From NCBI GenBank assembly GCA_015698045.1, contig BLAL01000285.1, forward strand, positions 2,480,001 to 2,544,000: a stretch of DNA of 64,000 nt. Reading direction: 5' to 3'. Position numbers and translations under genes: made by a program. Positions 10,656 to 20,243 of the stretch are shown here, one piece after another. Origin of the DNA: Rhizophagus clarus. Its lineage: Eukaryota > Glomeromycota > Glomeromycetes > Glomerales > Glomeraceae. Below the pieces are notes generated by a model. That model ran no database searches. It was not told the origin of the DNA and saw nothing but the letters and a program-made list of their open reading frames with translations. Positions within the stretch are counted from its first letter, which is position 1; the number at the start of each line of letters is the position of its first letter.

Positions 10656-11755
10656 ATGCCTAAAGAATTTAGTGAAGACTTATATTGGCGCATTATTTAT
10701 CTTTATATCGATGGTTTGTCAACTGTAGAAATTGCCAATACATTGCATATGAGTAAGGGCGTTGTAAATAAAATAAAAAAGAGATATAACCGCTGGGCTT
10801 GTGTTATAAATCCTTTTAGAGGTGTTCCTGGACGAAGAAAGCTCTTTAACAGAAGAGATATGATTATACTTAGAAATCTTGTTAGCGAAAAAGTGGACTG
10901 GTATTTAGATGAGTTAGTATATGAAATGGAATCTCTAACAGGGAAAAGAGCGTCTATTGCAGCACTTTGGCGGTCACTTCAGTATTTAGGAATTACTAGA
11001 AAAAAGGTAAATATATTATTTGATATTTATTATAAATAATTGATGTAATAAAATTACTAAAAGTTTTTTTTGCTATGTAGTTACAAAAAGCAGCATTAGA
11101 AAGAAATGAAATCGTACGTGCACATTATTTAGCTACAATTGGTGAGCATTATACTCGAAATCAACTTATTTTTATTGATGAAAGTGCTAAAGATGAAAGA
11201 AGTCTCTCCCGACTATATGGATATTCACTTAGAAATACTCCTGCTCAAAAAAAAGTGGTTTTTGTAAGAGGGAAACGATATACCATTCTGCCTGCTCTTA
11301 CACTAGATGGATTTGTTGCTATTGATATATTTGAAGGATCATGTGATAAAAAGAAATTTGTTGACTTTGTTCTTGATCAAGTGGTAAGCAACAACATGAA
11401 TTTTTATTTTATTTGTTTATACAATTGACAAGATCATTATTTTTTTTAGGTGCCAATAATGAATCCATATCCAGGAGACAATAGTGTTATTGTAATGGAT
11501 AATGCTAGAATTCATCATGATAATGAATTAGTGGCTTTATTAGAGGGATTAGGATGCCATGTTGTCTTTCTTCCACCTTATTCTCCAGATTTTAATCCAA
11601 TTGAAACTGCGTTTTCAACCATCAAATCATGGATTAGACATAATCGTGATTTTATGAAAGCTTGTAATGATCCTATATATGCATTATTAGTTGCATGTAG
11701 TCAAATTACACCTCAAATGGCACAAACATTTTTTGAAGCATCAATTTATGTTTAG
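10656..11755 (+). CDS. Tc1/mariner (IS630-related) DD34E transposase
   Basis: Three exons in phase 0: 10656-11006, 11081-11383 and 11450-11755, giving 319 residues, normal for Tc1-type transposases. The N-terminal part (about 1-115) is a paired-type helix-turn-helix region (LSTVEIANTLHMSKGVVNKI) with a GRRKLF segment resembling the linker between the two DNA-binding subdomains. The catalytic domain (DDE_3 type) shows the first Asp in FIDES (about D150), the second in VMDNARIHH (D235) and the Glu in PDFNPIE (E270), so 34 residues separate the last two. The product is expected to cut at the terminal repeats and insert at TA. No stops or frame breaks are seen, so it may be active. Introns are 74 and 66 bp. 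Confidence 0.92.
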
Positions 11756-11850
11756 AATACTAATTTTATTAGAAATTTATTTAGAAGTCAATTTATTAGA
11801 TTTATTAGAAAAAAATAAAAGATATATTCAACTACATATAAGAAAAAATT

Positions 11851-13551
11851 TCAAAATCTTTGAGCTGCTTGTTTGATATTTTTCTGCCACCCAATCTTTA
11901 CTACTCCTAGTCGTTGCAATTGCTCATCTGACAATTCTTTGATTATATTTACAGTAATTTCTTCTTCAAGAAAAGTATTCTCAAAATTAGAATACACATT
12001 GCAATTATGTTTGTGATCTAGACTATTGAGAAATTCTCCAATTGAAGGTAATGAATTTAGTGATGCTAAATTAGCATTTGAATTATTAGAATTATGCGTT
12101 GTTGATTGTTCTTGAAAAGTAGAATGTTGATAAAATTGGGATGGTAATTGAATAATGATAGGAACAGGAGTAGTGGGTGCGTGACTAACTTGTGCTTGCA
12201 TTGCCAAATTATTCTTATTGACGGATATACTTGATTTGACATCAAATGTTGGATAAGAGGGAGGTACTTCATAGGTAGTTCCTTTGTTTATCTAATAAAA
12301 ATAATAAAAGATTTTTATTTTTATTATGCAAAACAAAATTATTTCTGTTGAAAATCTTACTATTTCACGAGCCCAAAGTTGTAGTCTTGCAGGATTGAGT
12401 TGCAAATGGCGATTTTCTTGAACAAAACATGGTGTTGCATGTATATTACATTTATACATTTCACATAAAGTAGAAATAACTTCAGATCGGGTCCTTTCTT
12501 CTTTTGATAAATCCTCTTCACGAATAACACGTGATTTTTTTTTCTTTGTACGTTGTAATTCTTCAGTTGAAGAAAATTCACTTTCATCTGAACTCTAAAA
12601 AAAGTAAAATGTTAAAATTTATCTATTACAAAATAAATTTACTATAATAAAAAGATTTTACCTTTCTGTGTGATTTTTTTTCTTTGTTTTATTATCTCTC
12701 ACAACTACTATAATTGACATTTTTTTACCAGCTAAAATCACTCTTTTATACTCACTAATAAATTCTTGAAAATCCAATTCATCTTCAAGTTCATTTGATG
12801 GTCCGCGCGCATTTACTGCTTTATATGAGATCATATAATCCTTTGACATGACTTTTTTCCTCAAAGACTTTTGAACAACTAAATTTATTTTCTCTATAAA
12901 CTTATTATAATTGACAGGTTCAATACTCAAAGTTTTTGCCGTAGGATCTTTTATATTTTTACTTTTAACAATAATCTGCACTTTTATTTCTTCAAGATCA
13001 CTATCTTCTTCTTCCTCTACATCATAATCACCATTTTCCTCTTCAGAATAGTCACTACTCACCAAAGAGAATATTTGATCTTCTTTATTAACATAATCAA
13101 CCTCTCTTTCATTTGATGGATCTTCTTTCTTTTCATTAACATTAACAACTTCTTTTTCGTTTGATGAACCATCTAAAGCAATTATATTATCATCATTTTC
13201 TTTTTTTTGAATTTGTTGTGCTTTTTTATCAGCACTTCTATATCGCTGGATTTGACTATTACAAGTGCTACAAAAGGTATAAGAAAATGGCTTTTCAAAG
13301 TTACTATTATAGCCAAACTTGATATTAGCATCAAATAAATATTTATTTGCTGTTGGAAATGATAAGTCTGGAGTAAAAGAACGCTGATAAATTTGTTGCC
13401 CGCGTTTTGGATATTTAGTTCTTGTTGGTTGCTTATTTTTATTACATTTACATGGATTTTGTTGTGGAAATTCAAAACAATATAAACATTTTTGGCATGA
13501 ATAACATGTACCTAAGAGGTACTTACAATTAACTTCTGTAACTTCTGCCAT
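11851..13551 (-). CDS. Transposon passenger gene: cysteine-cluster protein with SAM-like C-terminus
   Basis: Three exons on the minus strand: 13551-12662, 12592-12361 and 12291-11851, giving about 520 residues without an internal stop. The N-terminus has dense cysteines (C9, C16, C19, C22, C25, C34, C36, then FCSTC at 94-97), suggesting zinc binding. An acidic low-complexity segment follows at about 110-190, then a folded-looking region at about 190-290 (ending KKMSIIVVVRD) that could be a ubiquitin/PB1-like beta-grasp domain; this is only a guess. The last about 67 residues (IGEFLNSLDH, then ELSDEQLQRLGVVKIGWQK) match the sterile alpha motif pattern, usually a protein- or RNA-binding or polymerising domain. 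The gene lies wholly inside the Tc1/mariner element, convergent with the transposase. It may serve transposition or be captured host cargo. Confidence 0.75.
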
Positions 13552-13835
13552 TTGAATAGCTTTAGACGCGAAAAATTCAACTTTTTTTTCGTGATATTTT
13601 ATTTAAGCACTAAATTAGAAAAGAGTGACACTGCAGAACACATGATCACTAAAAAAAAATTGTTTTTTAGTTGTTTTCGAGTGTTTTCGGTGTTTTCGGT
13701 GTTTTCAGTTAGATAATTTTAATTGATCGATAAATCACCTGATCACACTAATTCGAAAACGGCGATAATAAATTATTTAATAATTATAGAATTACAGAAT
13801 TATGTAATTCTATAATACAAAATATAACATAATCT

Positions 13836-14103
13836 TAGTGACAGTTAAGAAGCAGAAAAAGTATAAAACTGTCCAGTATAAATTGGAAATTATACATGAA
13901 TTCAATACTTGAGAACGAGATTACTTTTGGATTGCTCTTCTTAGATTAGTGGTAGTTCAATGATTTCCTGCTTCCTGGTCTCTTAAAGAACGTAAAGAAA
14001 GAGAAAGATTTCAAGTTGCTGTTATTGAAGGACTGCTAGATTCATTAACAGCTGATACTTTGGTAATTAAGAAACACCTAACAAATTTTATTAACCCCCT
14101 ACA
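13836..14103 (+). pseudogene. ORF1-like repeat gene relic, 5' piece
   Basis: Diverged copy of the same family as the gene at 20244-21743. Translation near 13842-13890 reads TVKKQKKYKTVQYKLEI, matching TVKRQKKYKILRVKLEI of the other copy. Near 13960-14010 it reads FPASWSLKERKERERFQ, matching the family signature RWFPASW. Stops are present. The piece ends at the hAT insertion and continues at 17845. The family resembles the RNA-binding ORF1 proteins of non-LTR retrotransposons, but no reverse transcriptase lies nearby, so this is uncertain. Confidence 0.55.
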
Positions 14104-14333
14104 CAGGATTGGAAATTGTACTAGTACAGTACTAGTACGGTACTAGTACAGTACTGGTACTGTACTGTACTTCTCAAATTTTAAAAATTAGTATATAGTA
14201 CATATGATGTCATTCAATTTTGATTGGCTGTACTAAGTACTAGTACAATGTACTAGATTTTTTTTTAGTATTAGTACAAAAATATATAAATCACGTGATT
14301 AAAATTTGATAACGATTTATTTTATTTTATTCA

Positions 14334-17300
14334 TTAGAAAGGGCAATGCAAATTATCTTTAAACATAACCTTTAAATCCCATTTTGCATTACTATTTTCT
14401 GCTGGATGATCAATACTTTCAATATCAAGATCTAAATTTAAATCATTTATATTTTCATTACTTTCTTGAAGCATTTTTAACCATTGATCTAATTGATCTT
14501 GAATTTGCGATTCTTCAACATCATCATCAGAATCACTTTCATCATCACTTTTGCCTACTATATCAGTCTCTATAACTAATACATTTTCACCATTATTAGA
14601 ATCTTTATTATGTTCATCTAAATTTGTATTTGGTAATTCTAATTCTTCTGATTCAACATTAATGTAAGCCATAGTTGAATTTGATTTTTCTTTACGTTGA
14701 TTATAGGTAATACTAGTTTGTAATTTTGCCATATCTAATACTCTAGAAAACTGCATAAAATAAAACAATTATCGTATATCACGGGCCACAGTATCCTGGG
14801 TATCTTGCAAAATTTGGGGGTTTTGGCCTGTACCTGGGGGTACTATACACGGGTGGATACTATACATAGGGGGGGTACAGGATTTTTAAAATACCTGGGG
14901 TACATGCCATGTATAATACCCGGGTTTAATTAGATTGGTGAAATGCTGAAACTAACTGTTCTGGCGTTTTTTATATGTAAAGTAAAAAAAAATGCCGAAA
15001 CTGATTGTTCTGGCATTTTTATATATATAAAAATGCAAAAAAATGCTGAAACTGATTGTTCTGGCATTTTTATATATATAAAAATGCAAAAAAAGCGCCA
15101 AAACTGACTGTTCTGGTATTTTTATATATCTGGAATATACATTATATATAAACCTAGTATTATACTCTGGGTATTTTACAAAAGTTTAAGCTTTAAATTG
15201 GAATTCTCTATGTAAAGTACCCGGGTACTTTAAAATTCTGGCAAATTTTTTGAGGAGGGTACTATGCATAGGGGGAGTACTGTGGCCCGTGATATACGGT
15301 AATTTTTAATTATAGCAAAATTATAAATTAAAATCTTTTATTACCTTTAATCGATTTCTGTTTTTTGTGTGAAGAAATCCCATGCTGCTCCATAATCTTT
15401 CTACTGAAGCAGCATTAACACAAATTCCAAATAAACGCGCTCTAACAATTCCAATTTCTGGATATGCACTTCGAATCCAACACCAATATTTATAAATATC
15501 ATTTCCAAAGTGGGCAACAGATTCATCATTAAAAGGATATTTAGTTCCTTGCGAAAAATCATCAAATTCTGTAAGAATAGTTTTAGGATCATTTCCAGTC
15601 CAAGCTTTGTAATAATAAACCAGCCATTTGCTTAAATGTAAATAACTAATTTGTGATTTCGATGATTCTGTAAAATAATTTGCTTTATAAGCTGGATGGA
15701 GAAGCCAGGAGAGAATGAGAAGAGGCTGCTCCCATTGCTCTCATCTTTTTTGTAATCTGTTTAAAACTTCATTGGCAACATTATTATCTGGATATTTTTG
15801 CTAAAATTGATAAAAGTAAGCAAATCCGTGTAGGATTTCATATAATCTTGCTTTATCTCCTTGTAAAATATTAAGAATACGACAATAAGGAATTAGAATT
15901 TGTTTTAATTTTGTTAATAATTCCCAAAAAGAATTATTCATAACTATATTATAAACATTACGTGAAATAGTTAATGGATCTGTTGGTCGTCTCCTAGTTA
16001 AAGAAGTTGAAGGTTCAAATTTTGTAGCTAAAGACTAAAATAATAAATAAATTAGTAAATAAATAATGTAAATAAATAATAATAGATTATAACAATAAAA
16101 TTAATATTTACCCGTAAAGCATTTTTAGTAGCATTTAAACTTTTACAACAATTAAAATAATTATTCCATCGAGTATCTCCAGGAACTGATGGTTAAATAC
16201 ATTTTCCATATATTTCCATTTGTAACTTTCGAAGGTTACCAATAAAATATTTGTTATTTGCATTTTTAAAATAAACTGCTATTTTTAAAGCCTGTTGTGA
16301 TGTAGATTTGAGTTCAGGCGAAACTTTAAAAATGTCTCCAACACACAAATTAATTTGATGCACAAAACAAGGTAAAAAAACAGTATTGCGATGTTGTATT
16401 CGAAGTCTTTTTCTATTATAAAATTTACAATAATAGTTAATAAATTAATAAATATAAATTAAATAATTAATAATTAATAAACAACAATTTCTTATCTTGC
16501 CGCATTGTAAGCAGGCGCACTATCAGTAATAATAGCCAAAAGAGGTATATGAAGTTCATTTATTTTTAATACCATTTCTTCTATTTTATTTATAACTTCT
16601 AAAGTTGTTGCTCATTCATTACTTATATCCGTGGCCTTCCATACATAAGGTTGTTCTTCAGATGACATAAGTATTGATCCCATTAATTCTTGTTCATGAA
16701 CATTAGTCCAACCATCGAATGAAAAAGTAATTCCTATTCTATCTAATGCTAATTTTTCCAGCATCATAGCGTCAAAATCTTTAACAACATCACTTAAAAT
16801 TTCAGTTGATAAGGTTTTTCTATCTGGTAACTTTATCTGTGGATTGAGAAATTTAAATAGTTCAATAACCTCTGGATTATTTACCCAAGATAATGGAAAT
16901 CCACACGAAATAGTAACTTGTAATAAATGCAAATGAAATTTTTTTTTATCTGAGCTGGAAAGAGATCGCGCAATAATGAATCCATAGGCCCATTAATTGA
17001 CCATTAAGAAGGTAAAGAAGTTGAGGAAGAGCGTGAAGAAATTGAATCTCTTCGTATTAGAAGTTGTGAAGGTTCATCAAGTGGATCAGAAAGTAAAGAA
17101 TCATCCGCTCCTATTAAAAAAATAGTGAAATTATGCTTAAAATAACAATTTAACAATCATATACTGTATATAAATAAGGAATTACTTACTTTTTCTTTTA
17201 CCTAAATGTGATTCTTCTTTAGAATTAAAAACTTCATCCTTTTCTTGTTGACTATACAAATCTTGAAAATTCTGGCAATTTTTGAAATGTTTTAAAATTC

Positions 17301-17442
17301 TATCAGTTTTATCTGCAATTGTTTTTAAATTTGGATGATCTTCACCAAGTTTATTATAGCATACTCTACAATAGCATAATTTATTGGTAGCGCCACTTTT
17401 TTTATTTGTTGAGATAATATATTTTTTCAAAGTTTGTACCAT
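14334..17442 (-). pseudogene. hAT transposase, slightly decayed
   Basis: The minus-strand gene begins at ATG 17442 with a BED-type zinc-finger segment (CYCRVCYNKLG, then HFKNC). The core follows: FPLSWVNNPEVIELFKFLNP, then ITFSFDGWTN near 16700 (first catalytic Asp region), then AIITDSAPAYNAAR near 16500. The C-terminal dimerisation domain is near 15350-15500 (ASVERLWSSMGFLHTKNRNR), and an acidic tail ends HPAENSNAKWDLKVMF near 14345-14400. Several introns are apparent. A frame change near 16935, a few in-frame stops (for example after TDISNE near 16612 and in KCI near 16195) and no continuous spliced frame suggest it is no longer functional. The intron 15344-14751 contains a MITE. Confidence 0.8.
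14772..15299. mobile_element. TA-flanked MITE, copy 1 (4 internal repeats)
   Basis: 528 bp with inverted ends (T/C)CGTATATCACGGGCCACAG at the left and its complement ending GTGATATACGG at the right, flanked by TA (14770-14771 and 15300-15301). The inside is GC-richer at both arms (GGGTACTATACACGGGTGG-like sequence) and holds four tandem units of about 50 bp (starting near 14942, 14991, 15042 and 15094) built on GCTGAAACTGATTGTTCTGGCAT. No open frame. Same family as 53434-54013 and 63629-64000, and inverted relative to both. TA duplication and terminal repeats suggest mobilisation by a Tc1/mariner-type transposase, though its ends differ from those of the element at 10347. Confidence 0.88.
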
Positions 17443-17844
17443 TTTAAGAAAAAAATTGGTAAAAAGTAAAAACTGAAAAAAAGAGATGATTTTAATCTTG
17501 TACTACATCATCTGATATCGATCAACATTTCATCAGCAAATTAGATAAATTATATTTTTATTGAGAATTATTTTCGAGAAAAAATATAAAAAAAAACTAT
17601 GCATTTTTTTACTAGAATTAGTTTATAACAATGTATTTTTTTAATAAAAAAATAACAGTTTGTAGATTATCTGATAGTACGAATTTATTGTACGAAGTGT
17701 ACTAATTTGTACTAAATTTAATTCGTACAGTGCACTATCACTTCAACATGTACTAGTGCTATTTGTACTAAGTACAGTAGTACTTGTCCGAGTACTGTAT
17801 GAGTACTAGAATTTTGTTAGTACACGTGTACTACCACAATCCTG

Positions 17845-18351
17845 CCCCTACATATTAAAGCTTTTAAAGAAGTTAAGAACCCAGATGATACGTGCAAGAT
17901 GATTGCCTACTTTGAAAGTTGAGAGAATTTACAAAACATCGTTAGTAAGAAATCATTTTGGAATATAGCAAACTCAGTTAGTATCATCACACTATGCCAT
18001 ACTTTATTACGCAAAGGAGGAGTAATCAGAAGTTTAGTTCAAATAGGCAAGGTAAACCCAGCAAGTCAAACTTAGACCCACCTTTCAAATGTATCAAAGT
18101 TAGCTTAGGAATCAAGACAAGTTCTCCTATGACTGGATCTAATTGTGTCCTCATAAGGAGTCTGCAGAAGGATTCATCTCAATCTTCATTTGGACATAAA
18201 ACTGAAGGGAAGAACAAAAAATATCAGAATAAGAACAATAAGAGCACAGGCCCTTTCCTCTAAAAAAGTTGTCTAAACAATAATTGTATGCTGAGATTAT
18301 AGAATTGAAGGCAGTTTTGATGGATTTTATTCAGAAATAGTTTCAAAAATC
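17845..18351 (+). pseudogene. ORF1-like repeat gene relic, 3' piece
   Basis: Continuation, right of the hAT element, of the relic at 13836-14103. Near 17862-17920 it reads AFKEVKNPDDTCKMIAYFES, aligning with the segment KLPDGKRKIIGYLSNWDDL of the copy at 20244-21743. Near 18280-18340 it ends YAEIIELKAVLMDFIQK, aligning with the MAEITRMNEILESLLK end of that copy. The middle part is rich in Ser, Lys and Asn in both copies. Stops and frame changes make it non-functional. Confidence 0.55.
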
Positions 18352-18530
18352 AGGATTAGTAATAATTTATAGGATATTTATTTTATTTCTCTAAATGAGA
18401 TAGAATTTTTTTTTTTATTTCCTTTTTCTTTTTTATTCTTTTACATATTTTTAGTATTAATTTTTTAGGCGGATAGTTAGACTGGCCCTCAGGTTTGGAG
18501 TATTCTTTCAATATTTTGTACTGAGTATGT

Positions 18531-19345
18531 CAGTGTTTGGCAAATGACTTGAAATGACAAATGATTCAAATAGCATGTCATTTGTCATTTGTCATTTGAA
18601 ACTCAAATGATTGATCATTTAAGTCATTTGATTAATATTAAATATTTTGAATTTTTTTTTTAATTATTTTATTTATCCTAAGGTAAATAAACTAAATATT
18701 TAAAAAATATCTCAATTTGTATAAATAATGAAAAACTTTTAATAGTATTGAAAGATTTGTATATCACGTGATTAATGTTAAATTGAAAAATTATTACTTT
18801 ATACTTTATGATCGAAAAAAAACAAAATCAATTTTATTAATGAATTATAAGAACTTCAAATTTCAACAATACTAAACTTGAACATAGCAGTAAATTTTGT
18901 AGAAAGGAAAAAAGTTAGGAAATTGAATGTCACACAAATTTTTCAGACGATTTATAATTTGAATTATTAAGTTCTATTCCTAAAAAAGTTAAATCTTCTT
19001 TAAATAGGTATTCTAATTTCCATTTTGCTGTTTTATCATCAGCAGGATGTATATTTCTTCCAGCTGCATGAAAATCCTGCACCATTTCTAATAAGTGGTT
19101 ATCTTCCTCATTATCAAATTGATTTTCACGTTTAGCCAAATCAAACCAATTTGTACAAATTTCAGACCAGTGAAAATCATCAGACTCTTCTTTATCTGAA
19201 TTAATTTCTTCATCATTCTTTGAATTATTATTTATTTCATTTTTTTCATCTTCCAAATCATTAACAATTAAATCATCACAAATGGACTCATAGTCTGATA
19301 ATATATCATTGATTAATAATTCATCACATGAGATGTTGATCACTG
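18531..19345. mobile_element. Truncated hAT element
   Basis: The left end CAGTGTTTGGCAAATGAC (18531) is a typical hAT terminus, followed by a cluster of AAATGAC/GTCATTT words to about 18635 that resembles subterminal repeats. The only coding piece is the C-terminal part of a transposase on the minus strand. No matching right terminus or 8 bp duplication (expected GAGTATGT) was found downstream, so the element looks cut off on the right. Confidence 0.6.
18930..19343 (-). pseudogene. hAT transposase C-terminal tail fragment
   Basis: Open for 137 codons. It is acidic (poly Asp/Glu/Asn) and ends with HPADDKTAKWKLEYLFKEDL, which aligns with HPAENSNAKWDLKVMFKDNL at the end of the hAT transposase at 14334-17442. 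By that homology it is the last exon of another hAT transposase, while the catalytic part is missing. The sequences have diverged enough to belong to a different hAT subfamily. Confidence 0.6.
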
Positions 19346-19678
19346 GAGAACAAATTACGTTACTTCAAGTGTTAGATAACACATATTTCCATCATTTAAC
19401 TTTTTTTAAGAAATATTGAATACTCTTCTTAGAACAAATACTTTCAGACGATAGTTTCTTATTAGATACTAATAAATTAAGAAACAAATTTAATATACCA
19501 TATATCTTAACAATTAAATGGTACTGCAAAATGATTTATACTTTGAACACTAAATCTGATCTTTTATCATAACTTAATTGTCTCTACAACGCTAATTTTA
19601 ATTTATGCTTCATTATTACAAAACAATTTTCTAAAGCAAGTGAGACTGAACGAACAAGTAAAAATGTATTTGCCCTTT

Positions 19679-19860
19679 GACCTTATCCTTAATTTCACAT
19701 TTTTTATTGATTTTTATGTTCTTTATTTTTGGAATGTAACTACCTTTAGCCTTATCCTTGATTTTCATATTTTTATTGATCTTTGTGTTAAATGTAATTA
19801 TCATTTTATCTTATTTTTAATTTAGCATTTTTTATTGGTCTTTATGTTCTTAGGTAAAAA
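19679..19860. repeat. Imperfect tandem repeat, about 60-70 bp unit, three copies
   Basis: Units start near 19681 (CCTTATCCTTAATTTCACAT), 19751 (CCTTATCCTTGATTTTCATA) and 19808 (CTTATTTTTAATTTAGCAT). Each continues with TTTTTATTGATNTTTATGTTCTT-like sequence. No function seen. The stretch to about 20150 is AT-rich and otherwise empty. Confidence 0.6.
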
Positions 19861-20243
19861 AAAAAAAAAATAAAGAACAAACCAAAATAGCTCAAAGTCA
19901 TATAAAAAAATTGTGTTACAATGCAAAAATTAACCAATAAAATTTACTTAATGTGATGAAAAAATTATGTGAGATTTAAATATTTCACATTTTAGAGGTT
20001 AGATTTAAGCATTACACAGGGGAGTTGGATATAAATTTACCCTTAAAAAAATAATAATAATCTAATTTAATAAAATTATTTTTTTATAATTAAAAATAAA
20101 TTTTATTAAAATTAATAATTAAATAATAAACAATATAAAAATATTTCAGGATCAACTCTTCCCGATAATCACTCTGTCCAAATTTTTCAGCTAAAAAAAT
20201 TTTTGAGTTCACGTCGTCGGAAACAACTAATATACTTGTAAAC

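Larger units (their letters stand above)
10347..13765. mobile_element. Two-gene Tc1/mariner element, apparently intact
   Basis: 3419 bp element. Both ends carry the same 25 bp inverted repeat, beginning TCGCCGTTTTCGAATTAG (left 10347-10371; complement at 13741-13765), with TA on each side (10345-10346 and 13766-13767), the target duplication expected of Tc1/mariner. It contains a DD34E transposase gene on the plus strand (10656-11755) and a second gene on the minus strand (13551-11851), which converge with only about 95 bp between stop codons. Identical repeats and two uninterrupted spliced frames suggest a recent insertion. A second gene is unusual, since this superfamily normally carries only a transposase. 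Confidence 0.88.
14104..17844. mobile_element. hAT transposon with 8 bp target duplication
   Basis: 3741 bp element starting CAGGATTGG (14104) and ending CAATCCTG (17844), flanked by a perfect 8 bp direct repeat CCCCTACA (14096-14103 and 17845-17852), the hallmark of hAT insertion. The subterminal regions (14120-14260 and 17680-17825) are full of GTACTAGTAC-type words in both orientations, typical of transposase-binding subterminal repeats. It carries a decayed minus-strand transposase gene (17442-14334) and a later MITE insertion (14772-15299). It interrupts an ORF1-like relic that resumes at 17845. Confidence 0.9.

Noticed and set aside
10347-13765. The passenger gene as a separate transposon nested in the Tc1/mariner element
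   Set aside because: No second pair of inverted repeats or target duplication was seen around 11851-13551, and the gene starts only about 215 bp inside the right terminal repeat.
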